The notes: a model not told the origin generated them from the letters alone. Numbered from the stretch's first letter, positions 1 to 5,995 are shown. The stretch is DNA of 7,353 bases from CAYVBN01 sp964538565 (GCA_964538565.1 CAZIGW010000230.1:1-7353); one strand, 5' to 3'. Program-made: numbers and translations.

Positions 1-920
1 TCGATCTCACCATCGAGGACTGGGAGCGCATCGGCTACGACGTGCCGCTGCTCGTCAACATGCAGCCGGCCGGCACCTACCTCGGCGAGGAATACTATCG
101 CGCCGGCGGGCTGCCGGCCGTCATGCACGAGCTGCTCGCCGCCGGCCGGCTGCACGCCGACGCGCTGACGGTCAACGGCCGGACCATGGGCGAGAACGTC
201 AAGGACGCCGTGAACGAGGATCCCGATGTCATCCGGCCGTATGGCAGACCACTGAAGCAGAAGGCCGGCTTCAAGGTGCTGAAAGGAAATCTGTTCGATT
301 CGGCGATCATGAAGACGAGCGTGATCTCCGACGATTTCCGCGCGCGCTATCTGTCGAACCCCGACGATCCCGACGCGTTCGAGGGCCGCGCCGTCGTGTT
401 CGACGGGCCGGAAGACTACCACCGGCGGATCGAGGATCCCGCGCTCGAGATCGACCAGCACACGCTGCTGTTCATCCGCGGCGCCGGGCCGATCGGCTAT
501 CCGGGCTCGGCGGAGGTCGTCAACATGCAGCCGCCCGCCGCGCTCATCAAGAAAGGCATCACCTCGCTGCCGTGCATCGGCGACGGGCGCCAGTCCGGCA
601 CGTCCGGATCGCCGTCGATCCTCAACGCCTCTCCGGAAGCGGCGGCGGGCGGCGGTCTGGCGCTGCTGCGGACCGGCGATCGCGTGCGCATCGACGTCGC
701 GAAGGGGACCGCCTACTTCCTGATCTCGCCGGAAGAGCTTGCCGAGCGCCGCGCGGCGCTCCACCGCCGCGGCGGCTATCCGTATCCGGCGAGCCAGACG
801 CCCTGGCAGGAAATCCAGCGCAGCATGGTCGAGCAATTGTCCGACGGCATGGTGCTCGCGCCGGCGGTCAAATATCAGCGCGTGGCGCAGACCAAGGGCA
901 TGCCGCGCGACAGCCATTGA
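1..920 (+). CDS. IlvD/Edd-family sugar-acid (aldonate) dehydratase, C-terminal part
   Basis: The gene is cut by the left edge; the frame is open from base 3 and 305 residues are visible, about half of a family that is normally near 570-600 residues. The Fe-S ligand cysteines lie in the missing N-terminal half. What is visible is typical of the pentonate/hexonate branch (L-arabinonate, D-xylonate dehydratases) rather than of the valine/isoleucine enzyme: GDGRQSGTSGSPSILNASPE (bases 579-638), whose GRQSG serine (codon at 594) aligns with the catalytic serine of the family, the preceding GAGPIGYPGSAEVVNMQPP block, and the C-terminal stretch with YPYPASQTPWQEIQR. Such enzymes remove water from an aldonate to give a 2-keto-3-deoxy acid in the cytosol. 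The ATG/GTG codons near base 42 are internal, not the start. The family call is strong; the substrate (arabinonate, xylonate, fuconate or other) cannot be read from the sequence. The following SDR gene, 103 bases on, fits a role as the next enzyme. Confidence 0.9.
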   Translation, partial: DLTIEDWERIGYDVPLLVNMQPAGTYLGEEYYRAGGLPAVMHELLAAGRLHADALTVNGRTMGENVKDAVNEDPDVIRPYGRPLKQKAGFKVLKGNLFDSAIMKTSVISDDFRARYLSNPDDPDAFEGRAVVFDGPEDYHRRIEDPALEIDQHTLLFIRGAGPIGYPGSAEVVNMQPPAALIKKGITSLPCIGDGRQSGTSGSPSILNASPEAAAGGGLALLRTGDRVRIDVAKGTAYFLISPEELAERRAALHRRGGYPYPASQTPWQEIQRSMVEQLSDGMVLAPAVKYQRVAQTKGMPRDSH

Positions 921-1023
921 GGCGTCGCGTGGGGCGGGCGCTTGCGGTTGCCGAATGGCCGTGAACCAATAGGCGCCGTGATACGTTTTCGCTGGGGCGG
1001 GCGAGCCGAAGGAAACGAAGCCG
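921..1023 (+). other. Intergenic region, dehydratase to SDR, with an 11-base direct repeat
   Basis: This gap carries TGGGGCGGGCG twice, at 930-940 and 993-1003, and a Shine-Dalgarno-like GAAGGA at 1008-1013. I see no convincing sigma-70 hexamer pair and no U-tract terminator, so the SDR may be co-transcribed with the dehydratase. The repeats are G-rich and could be chance. Confidence 0.35.
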
Positions 1024-1782
1024 ATGACCGGACGTTTGAAGGACAAGGTGGCGCTCATTACGGCTGCCGGACAGGGAATCGGGCGGGCGATCGCCGAAGC
1101 CTTTCTGGCGCAGGGCGCCGCCGTCGTCGCCACCGATCTCGACGAGAAGAAGCTGCACGATCTCAAGCGCGCCAGGAGGCATGCGCTCGACGTACGCTCG
1201 ACCGAGGCGGTCGACGCGCTCGCCAGGGATGTGCAGCGCGAATTCCGCGGCCTCGACATTCTGGTCAATTGCGCCGGCTACGTTCATCAGGGCACGGTGT
1301 TCGACTGCTCGGAAGAAGACTGGGCATTTTCGTTCGATGTCAACGTCACCTCGATGCACCGCACGATCCGCGCCTTCCTGCCTGACATGCTGAAGAAGGG
1401 CGGCGGCTCGATCATCAACATCTCCTCGGCGGTCTCCTCGATCCGCGGCGTGCCGAACCGGTACGTCTACGGCACCACCAAGGCGGCGATCATCGGACTG
1501 ACCAAGGCGGTGGCGGCCGATTTCATCAAGCAGGGCATCCGCGTCAACGCGATCTGCCCGGGCACGATCGTTTCCCCCTCGCTCGAACAGCGGATCGCCG
1601 ACGTGACCCGTTCGACCGGCCAGCCGCTCGATGCGGTGCGGCAGGCCTTCGTCGATCGCCAGCCGATGGGCCGGCTCGGTACGCCGGAGGAAGTGGCGGC
1701 GCTCGCGGTGTTTCTCGCCTCCGACGAGGCAAGCTATATTACCGGCCAGCCGCATCTCGTCGACGGCGGCATGGCGCTCTGA
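1024..1782 (+). CDS. SDR-family NAD-dependent dehydrogenase (BDH2 / 2-keto-3-deoxy-L-fuconate dehydrogenase-like)
   Basis: A 252-residue classical short-chain dehydrogenase of full family length. Visible features: nucleotide-binding TAAGQGIG (residues 13-20), Asp38 at the end of strand beta-2, which favours NAD over NADP, NCAG (82-85, in place of the usual NNAG), NISS (132-135) with the catalytic serine, the YxxxK pair Tyr149/Lys153, CPGT (178-181), and the C-terminal TGQPHLVDGG. Segments such as RLxxKVxxxTAAxQGIG, GTVFDCSEEDW and VYGTTKAAIIGLTKAVAADFI closely match animal BDH2 (DHRS6) and the bacterial 2-keto-3-deoxy-L-fuconate/rhamnonate dehydrogenases as I remember them. Lying behind a sugar-acid dehydratase, oxidation of the C4 hydroxyl of a 2-keto-3-deoxy acid is the most natural role; 3-hydroxybutyrate-type activity is the alternative. 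The ATG is preceded by GAAGGA (1008-1013), and the N-terminus starts just before the first beta strand as expected. Family is sure, substrate is inferred. Confidence 0.9.
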   Translation: MTGRLKDKVALITAAGQGIGRAIAEAFLAQGAAVVATDLDEKKLHDLKRARRHALDVRSTEAVDALARDVQREFRGLDILVNCAGYVHQGTVFDCSEEDWAFSFDVNVTSMHRTIRAFLPDMLKKGGGSIINISSAVSSIRGVPNRYVYGTTKAAIIGLTKAVAADFIKQGIRVNAICPGTIVSPSLEQRIADVTRSTGQPLDAVRQAFVDRQPMGRLGTPEEVAALAVFLASDEASYITGQPHLVDGGMAL

Positions 1783-1796
1783 GGCGCGGCGATTGC

Positions 1797-1802
1797 AGGG
1801 GG
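1797..1802 (+). promoter_or_regulatory. Ribosome binding site deciding the GTG start at 1808
   Basis: AGGGGG ends five bases before GTG 1808. It favours this start over the in-frame TTG at 1793 and over the ATG at 1631, which lies far inside the SDR gene. Starting at GTG gives a clean signal peptide at once. Confidence 0.6.
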
Positions 1803-1807
1803 GCGTT

Positions 1808-2134
1808 GTGCGAAGCGTCGGTTTCGGCCTTTGTCTCGTCGTGCTGTCGGTCGTGCCGGCGTCTTCGCAATCCTGCGCGCGCGGGGGCGACGCGGTGACC
1901 TGCGACGACGGCCGCCACGGCATCTTCACCGGCGAAGCGATCGTCTGGCCGGACGGCACGCGCTCCTATGCGACGCAGAACCCGTCCGTGATCATCGGGC
2001 ACAGGGATTCGGTCCACGTCGGTCAGGGCGTCTTCGTCGGCGGCCGTGGCAAGGGCAGCGTGCCGCTCGACGATCCGAACGCGACCGACAAGTCGCGCTG
2101 CGCCGTGCTCGACGGCGTTCCCTACTGCTATTGA
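1808..2134 (+). CDS. Small exported four-cysteine protein of unknown function
   Basis: A 108-residue protein starting at GTG. Residues 1-20 look like a Sec signal peptide: Arg2, a hydrophobic core FGLCLVVLSVV, then PASSQ with likely cleavage around residue 20; there is no proper lipobox before Cys23. The mature part would be near 88 residues with four cysteines, Cys23, Cys32, Cys98 and Cys107, two near each end, which would suit two disulfides in the periplasm. The middle is rich in Gly, Val and Asp (SVIIGHRDSVHVGQGVFVGG), suggesting beta strands, and the protein ends CYC-like with PYCY. No catalytic motif is recognised. It lies 25 bases after the SDR and 7 bases before denD, so it is probably in the same transcript and translationally coupled to denD. 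I recall similar rhizobial hypothetical proteins only vaguely and give no function. The signal peptide, conserved-looking cysteines and good ribosome site support a real gene. Confidence 0.75.
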   Translation: MRSVGFGLCLVVLSVVPASSQSCARGGDAVTCDDGRHGIFTGEAIVWPDGTRSYATQNPSVIIGHRDSVHVGQGVFVGGRGKGSVPLDDPNATDKSRCAVLDGVPYCY

Positions 2135-2141
2135 AGCGGCC

Positions 2142-3140
2142 ATGCACATCCTCATCACCGGCGCCGCCGGCATGATCGCTCGCAAGCTGGCGCAGCGGCT
2201 CGCCGCGGACGGCACGCTCCGCGGCAAGCCGATCGATCGTCTGACGCTCGTCGACGTCGTCGAGCCGGAAAGGCCCGTGCGGTTCGCCGCAGAGGTCGGC
2301 GCCTCAGCCTGCGACATTTCCGAAGCGGGCGCCTGCCGGCGGCTGATCGAGGCGAAGCCCGACGTCGTCTTTCATCTCGCCGCCATCGTGTCGGGCGAGG
2401 CGGAGCTTGATTTCGACAAGGGCTACCGCATCAATCTCGACGGCACGCGCCATCTGCTCGAGGCGATCCGCGCGGTCGGCGCGCGCAGCAAGGCCGAGCC
2501 CTACCGGCCGAAATTCGTCTTCTCCTCGTCGATCGCCGTGTTCGGTGCGCCGTTTCCGGATGCGATCGCGGACGAATTCCACCTGACGCCGCTTACCTCG
2601 TACGGCACCCAGAAGGCGATGTGCGAACTCCTGCTCGCCGACTACACGCGGCGCCAGATTGTCGACGGGATCGGGATCCGCCTGCCGACCATCGTGGTGC
2701 GCCCCGGCAAGCCCAACAAGGCGGCCTCGGGATTCTTCTCCTCCATCATCCGCGAGCCGCTCGCCGGCGCGCAGGCGGTCCTGCCGGTGGACGACAGCGC
2801 GCGGCACTGGCAGGCGAGCCCGCGTTCGGCGCTGGGATTCCTGCTGCACGCGGCCGAGCTCGATCGCGAGGCGCTCGGCCCGCGCGTCAACCTGACGATG
2901 CCGGGCGTCTGCTGCACCGTCGGCGAGCAGATCGCCGCGCTCGGCCGTATCGCGGGCAGCCGGGCGGTCGCGCGCATCCGCCGCGTGCCCGATCCGCTGA
3001 TTGCCCGGATCGTCGCCGGCTGGCCGGCCCGGTTCGACCCGCGCCGCGCGCTGGCGCTCGGATTTCGCGCCGAGCAGACCTTCGACGAGATCATCCGCGT
3101 GCACATCGAGGACGAGCTTCAGGGAAAAATCGCCGATTGA
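2142..3140 (+). CDS. denD: D-erythronate dehydrogenase (DenD), NAD-dependent epimerase/dehydratase fold
   Basis: A 332-residue extended SDR. DenD oxidises D-erythronate to 2-keto-D-erythronate with NAD, the first step of the erythronate route whose later steps are carried out by OtnI, an OtnK/DenK-type kinase and OtnC. Evidence: N-terminal ITGAAGMIA (residues 5-13), Asp38 for NAD binding, the serine run at 128-130, catalytic Tyr154 and Lys158 in SYGTQK, and the strongly conserved blocks AVFGAPFPDAIADEFHLTP (132-150), RLPTIVVRPGKPNKAASGFF (180-199) and HWQASPRSALGFLLHAAEL (222-240), which mark the DenD group among epimerase-like proteins. The nucleotide motif is GxxGxxA with Ala13 where a third glycine is usual. 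ATG 2142 was chosen because it begins directly at the first beta strand; the same frame is open further upstream but only as overlap with the previous gene. The start is 7 bases after the previous stop, implying coupling. No erythronate isomerase, kinase or decarboxylase is in the window. Confidence 0.88.
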   Translation: MHILITGAAGMIARKLAQRLAADGTLRGKPIDRLTLVDVVEPERPVRFAAEVGASACDISEAGACRRLIEAKPDVVFHLAAIVSGEAELDFDKGYRINLDGTRHLLEAIRAVGARSKAEPYRPKFVFSSSIAVFGAPFPDAIADEFHLTPLTSYGTQKAMCELLLADYTRRQIVDGIGIRLPTIVVRPGKPNKAASGFFSSIIREPLAGAQAVLPVDDSARHWQASPRSALGFLLHAAELDREALGPRVNLTMPGVCCTVGEQIAALGRIAGSRAVARIRRVPDPLIARIVAGWPARFDPRRALALGFRAEQTFDEIIRVHIEDELQGKIAD

Positions 3141-3166
3141 AATCCGCCGGCGCGTCGCTCCATAGT
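3137..3166 (+). promoter_or_regulatory. Possible sigma-70 promoter for sfsA
   Basis: TTGAAA (3137-3142, overlapping the denD stop) and CATAGT (3161-3166) are 18 bases apart and would start a transcript about 25 bases before the sfsA ATG. Matches to consensus are 5/6 and 4/6. Only by-eye evidence. Confidence 0.28.
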
Positions 3167-3197
3167 CCGGTCCGGCCGACTGTCCTCATCTCCGTGC

Positions 3198-3911
3198 ATG
3201 CGATTTCCAAGCCCGCTCGTTCCCGCCACCCTGCTGCGCCGCTACAAGCGCTTCCTTGCCGATGTCGTGCTGCCGAACGGCGAAGAGGTGACCGTGCACG
3301 TGGCCAATCCCGGCTCGATGCTGGGTCTTGCGGCACCCGGCGCCAAGGTGTGGCTGTCGAAGTCCGCCAACTCGAAACGCAAGCTCGCCTACTCCTGGGA
3401 GCTGGTGGAAGTCGAGCTCGGCGCGGGCGTCGAAATCGTCGGCGTCAACACCGCCCATCCCAATATGCTCGTCGCCGAAGCGATTGTCGCCGGCGTGCTG
3501 CCGGAGTTCGAAGGCTATGCGTCCGTCCGGCGCGAGGTGACGTACGGGAAGAATTCACGGGTCGATTTCCTGCTCGAGCATCCCGGTCGGCCGCCATGCT
3601 ATGTCGAGGTGAAGAACGTCCACCTGATGCGTCGGCCAGGGCTGGCGGAATTTCCCGACGCGGTGACGGCGCGCGGCGCGAAGCATCTCGACGAGCTTGC
3701 CGGCATTGCGGCGGCGGGCGGCCGCGCCGTGATGTTGTTCCTGATCCAGATCGGCTCGGCGCAGCGCTTCGCGCTCGCGCGCGACATCGATCCGGCCTAC
3801 GGCCGGGCATTCGATCGGGCGCGGGAGGCGGGGGTCGAGGCGCTGGCCTACCGCTGCGCCCTCGACTGCGCGGCCATTTCGGTCGCCGGGCCGGTGCCGA
3901 TCGTGGAGTGA
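3198..3911 (+). CDS. sfsA: SfsA family protein (sugar fermentation stimulation protein, putative nuclease)
   Basis: A 237-residue protein of normal family length. The start fits the family: the first residues MRFPSPLVPATLLRRYKRFL carry the usual N-terminal signature. It has an OB-like N-terminal domain with the hallmark ANPGSM (36-41) and a C-terminal PD-(D/E)xK nuclease-like domain with Asp123 (in RVDFLL) and Glu137/Lys139 (in YVEVKN), followed by EFPDAVTARGAKHLDEL (151-167), all typical. SfsA was named from an E. coli effect on maltose metabolism genes; it binds DNA and the fold suggests a nuclease, but its physiological role is not settled. All catalytic-type residues are present. There is no clear Shine-Dalgarno sequence in the bases before ATG 3198. 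It follows denD by 57 bases and may have its own promoter. From memory sfsA commonly lies next to map in rhizobia; here a hydrolase gene is placed between them. Confidence 0.95.
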   Translation: MRFPSPLVPATLLRRYKRFLADVVLPNGEEVTVHVANPGSMLGLAAPGAKVWLSKSANSKRKLAYSWELVEVELGAGVEIVGVNTAHPNMLVAEAIVAGVLPEFEGYASVRREVTYGKNSRVDFLLEHPGRPPCYVEVKNVHLMRRPGLAEFPDAVTARGAKHLDELAGIAAAGGRAVMLFLIQIGSAQRFALARDIDPAYGRAFDRAREAGVEALAYRCALDCAAISVAGPVPIVE

Positions 3912-3954
3912 CGGACTTTCAATCCGGGTCCCGGTGTTCGCGTTGCATGTTGCT

Positions 3955-3963
3955 GGAGGGGAG
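3955..3963 (+). promoter_or_regulatory. Strong ribosome binding site deciding the hydrolase start
   Basis: GGAGGGGAG ends six bases before ATG 3970. It rules in that ATG over the in-frame GTG at 3934, from which translation would read through the Shine-Dalgarno itself and place 12 extra residues before the Tat signal. Just upstream, CCGGGTCCCGG (3924-3934) is an 11-base odd palindrome of unknown meaning. Confidence 0.75.
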
Positions 3964-3969
3964 TTCCGA

Positions 3970-4923
3970 ATGGCTCAGGACCTGCATCCTTCAAGACGGC
4001 GCCTCCTCCTCGCCACGGCGTCGCTTTCCGCGACGGCCGCCGCGATCTCTCTGCCCGCGGTTGCCGGCGAGCCCGCAGGCGTGCCTGCGGGCGCATCATC
4101 TCGCAAACTCGCCGTCAACGGAACGACGTTGCACGTCGTCGTGGCCGGCAGCGGTTCGCCCGTGCTGCTCGTCCATGGCTGGCCGGAGACCTGGTACGCA
4201 TGGCGCAAGGTCATTCCGGTGCTTGCCGAACGTCACACCGTCATCGCCCCGGACATGCGAGGCTTCGGCGATTCCGATCGCCCCAAGAGCGGTTACGACA
4301 AGCTGACCGTCGCCGCCGACCTGCGCGCACTCGTGCGGGCGCTCGGCTTCTCCGGGATCGATCTGGTCGCGCAGGACATGGGCGCACCCGTCGGCTTCGC
4401 CTACGCGGCCATGTGGCCGAACGAGGTGCGCACCTTCACGTTCATCGAAAGCGCCATCCCCGGCTTCGGCCTCGAACCGTTGATGGACGTCGCCCACGGC
4501 GGCAGTTGGCACATGGGGTTCTGCATGACGCAGGGCATCAACGACATTCTGGTTGCCGGCCGCGAGCGAACGTTCATTGAGTATTTCTATCGGCGCGGCA
4601 CGATGAATCCGTCGGCTCTCACCGACCGGGACATCGACGAATACGCCCGCACTTTCGCAGCCGGGGGACTGGCCGCGAGCTTCAACTACTATCGTACGCT
4701 GCTCGAGGACGCGAAGACGAACGTCGCGCGGTTTTCCGCCGCCAAGCTTCCGATGCCGGTGTTGTCGCTCGCCGCCGCCCACGGCCTCGGCGCGATTTCT
4801 CACCGGTCGATCGGGCAAGTGGCCGCCCGCGTGCATGAACGCACGATTTCCGACGCCAGGCACTTCCTGGTGCAGGACCAGCCCGCCGCCGCTGCCGCGG
4901 AGATCGCGAACTTCATCGCGTAG
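3970..4923 (+). CDS. Tat-exported alpha/beta hydrolase (epoxide hydrolase / haloalkane dehalogenase superfamily)
   Basis: A 317-residue protein. The N-terminus is a twin-arginine signal: PSRRRLLLA (residues 7-15), a mild hydrophobic stretch, and a likely cleavage site at AVA-G (30-33). The mature protein is a full-length alpha/beta hydrolase: oxyanion-region HGWPE (69-73), DMRGFGDSDRP (95-105), nucleophile elbow VAQDMGA (133-139) with Asp136 as nucleophile, Glu160 after the next strand at the same 24-residue distance as Asp106-Glu130 in haloalkane dehalogenase DhaA, and His298 in the C-terminal ARHFLVQDQP. A nucleophilic Asp indicates hydrolysis of epoxides or carbon-halogen bonds rather than ordinary esters. 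The residue after the nucleophile is Met, not the halide-binding Trp of DhaA, and cap tyrosines (204, 207, 240, 241) are available, so an epoxide-hydrolase-like role is slightly favoured. Export across the inner membrane is unusual for this superfamily but occurs. It lies 58 bases after sfsA and 164 before map. Substrate unknown. Confidence 0.88.
   Translation: MAQDLHPSRRRLLLATASLSATAAAISLPAVAGEPAGVPAGASSRKLAVNGTTLHVVVAGSGSPVLLVHGWPETWYAWRKVIPVLAERHTVIAPDMRGFGDSDRPKSGYDKLTVAADLRALVRALGFSGIDLVAQDMGAPVGFAYAAMWPNEVRTFTFIESAIPGFGLEPLMDVAHGGSWHMGFCMTQGINDILVAGRERTFIEYFYRRGTMNPSALTDRDIDEYARTFAAGGLAASFNYYRTLLEDAKTNVARFSAAKLPMPVLSLAAAHGLGAISHRSIGQVAARVHERTISDARHFLVQDQPAAAAAEIANFIA
4071..4092. repeat. 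Perfect 10-base inverted repeat inside the hydrolase gene
   Basis: GCCCGCAGGC, a two-base spacer GT, and GCCTGCGGGC. It lies in the codons just after the predicted Tat cleavage site and encodes part of the linker EPAGVPAGA. In RNA it could fold into a very stable hairpin about 100 bases into the coding region. Confidence 0.85.
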
Positions 4924-5025
4924 TCCGCGGCGGCGCGCCGCCCCTGCGAATGCCCTTCCGGTCGCCCGGCGGTGCCGGCCGTCGTCCGGCGTCGTTTCGG
5001 CAGGCGTGGCCTGCGTCCCGCGCAC

Positions 5026-5053
5026 TTGCGCCCGCCGGCCAATTGCCTAGATT
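5026..5053 (+). promoter_or_regulatory. map: Candidate promoter for map
   Basis: TTGCGC (5026-5031) and TAGATT (5048-5053) are separated by 16 bases and would start a transcript near 5060, about 28 bases before the map ATG. This is the only AT-richer patch in the gap and resembles alphaproteobacterial housekeeping promoters. Not tested. Confidence 0.4.
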
Positions 5054-5078
5054 TCCACGAGAAGCGGCCCGAGCCCGC

Positions 5079-5083
5079 AGGAG
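5079..5083 (+). promoter_or_regulatory. map: Ribosome binding site deciding the map start
   Basis: AGGAG lies four bases before ATG 5088. It supports that start over the upstream in-frame ATG at 4950, which would add 46 Arg/Ala/Pro-rich residues with no likeness to the family. Confidence 0.7.
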
Positions 5084-5087
5084 ATCC

Positions 5088-5915
5088 ATGACCTACGTCG
5101 ACGCGGCCGCCGCGCCACTGCGAAAAACCGGACAGATCAAGATCTACGGCTCCGATGCCTTCGCCGGCATGCGCAAGGCCGGGCAGCTCGTGGCCGAATG
5201 CCTCGACGCGCTCGTTCCTGAGATCGCCCCCGGGGTGACGACCGACCACATCGACCGCTTCGTGTTCGAATTCGCCATGGATCGCGGCGCCATCCCGGCG
5301 ACGCTGATGTACCGCGGCTACACGAAATCGACCTGCACGTCGGTCAACCACGTGGTCTGCCACGGCATTCCCAACGAGAAGCCGCTCAAGGAAGGCGACA
5401 TCATCAACATCGACGTGACGCTGATCGTCGACGGCTGGCACGGCGACTCGAGCCGCATGTATGCGGTCGGCGAGATCCCCCGCCGCGCCGAGCGCCTGAT
5501 CGAGGTGACCTACGAGGCGATGATGCGCGGTATCGCGGCGATCCGGCCGGGTGGCACGACGGGCGACATCGGCGCCGCCATCCAGACGTTCGTCGAGGCC
5601 CAGCACATGAGCGTCGTGCGCGACTTCTGCGGCCATGGGCTCGGCCGCCTCTTTCACGACGAGCCGAACATCGTCCATATCGGCCGTCCGGGGGAAGGGA
5701 TCGTGCTCAAGCCCGGCATGCTCTTTACCGTCGAGCCGATGATCAATCTCGGCCGCCCGCACGTGAAGGTGCTCTCCGACGGCTGGACCGCGGTGACGCG
5801 CGACCGCTCGCTGTCCGCCCAGTTCGAGCACAGCGTCGGGGTGACGGAGGACGGCGTCGAGATCTTCACCCTCTCGCCCAAGGGCCTCGACAAGCCGCCC
5901 TATCGGCCGGCCTGA
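5088..5915 (+). CDS. map: Type I methionine aminopeptidase
   Basis: A 275-residue protein of the MetAP1 type without the N-terminal zinc-finger extension. It removes the initiator methionine from new proteins in the cytosol and is normally essential. All active-site residues are present: His92 (VCHGIPN), the metal ligands Asp109 and Asp120 (NIDVTLIVDGWHGD), His183 (CGHGLG), Glu216 (FTVEPM) and Glu247 (FEHSV). The spacing of the five ligands is the same as in E. coli MetAP (97, 108, 171, 204, 235), each shifted by twelve. The start at ATG 5088 gives the usual rhizobial opening with GQIKIYG shortly before the first helix. The gene is convergent with the AhpD-like gene that follows, 80 bases separating their ends. 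Confidence 0.97.
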   Translation: MTYVDAAAAPLRKTGQIKIYGSDAFAGMRKAGQLVAECLDALVPEIAPGVTTDHIDRFVFEFAMDRGAIPATLMYRGYTKSTCTSVNHVVCHGIPNEKPLKEGDIINIDVTLIVDGWHGDSSRMYAVGEIPRRAERLIEVTYEAMMRGIAAIRPGGTTGDIGAAIQTFVEAQHMSVVRDFCGHGLGRLFHDEPNIVHIGRPGEGIVLKPGMLFTVEPMINLGRPHVKVLSDGWTAVTRDRSLSAQFEHSVGVTEDGVEIFTLSPKGLDKPPYRPA

Positions 5916-5923
5916 ACCTCATC

Positions 5924-5983
5924 TTGCGAACGAGACGTGCGCCTCGCCGTCCGGCGGGCGGCGAGGGTGCACGTTTGCGAACG
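5924..5983. repeat. 9-base direct repeat flanking the convergent hairpin
   Basis: TTGCGAACG occurs at 5924-5932 and 5975-5983, just outside the hairpin arms, in the same orientation. Confidence 0.6.
5935..5974. terminator. Strong GC-rich hairpin between convergent genes, possible terminator
   Basis: The core is CCTCGCCG (5942-5949) pairing perfectly with CGGCGAGG (5959-5966); the stem can extend inwards by three pairs (one wobble) to a GGC loop, and outwards ACGTGC (5935-5940) pairs with GCACGT (5969-5974). After it on the + strand comes only TTT, and no T run follows on the - strand, so it is not a classic intrinsic terminator, but its place between convergent stop codons suggests a shared transcription end or 3' RNA protection. 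Confidence 0.45.
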
Positions 5984-5995
5984 CGTCGTGCCGGA

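Larger units (their letters stand above)
4924..5087. other. Intergenic region, hydrolase to map
   Basis: 164 bases without a convincing gene. It holds a perfect 14-base palindrome directly after the hydrolase stop (GGCGGCGCGCCGCC, 4929-4942), a 6-base-stem hairpin GCAGGC-GTG-GCCTGC (5000-5014), a candidate promoter (5026-5053) and the map ribosome site. Neither dyad is followed by a T run, so neither is a standard intrinsic terminator. The map reading frame is open through part of this gap but those residues look unlike Map. Confidence 0.6.

Noticed and set aside
1..920. Calling the first gene dihydroxy-acid dehydratase (IlvD) of branched-chain amino acid synthesis
   Set aside because: The GRQSGTSGSPSILNASPE block and C-terminus belong to the sugar-acid branch, and the neighbours are sugar-acid dehydrogenases.
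868..1959. 363-codon open frame on the - strand
   Set aside because: It covers the SDR gene in antisense, is Arg/Asp/His-rich, shows no family motif, and is a normal by-product of high GC.
2621..4306. 561-codon open frame on the + strand
   Set aside because: It overlaps denD, sfsA and the hydrolase out of frame and is very Arg/Ala-rich; the three recognised genes explain the region.
3970..4923. Calling the hydrolase a haloalkane dehalogenase
   Set aside because: The nucleophile and Glu spacing fit, but the halide-binding Trp after the nucleophile is Met, so only the superfamily is named.
4096..5831. Long - strand open frames (309 and 343 codons) opposite the hydrolase and map
   Set aside because: Antisense shadows of clearly recognised genes, with no motif of their own.
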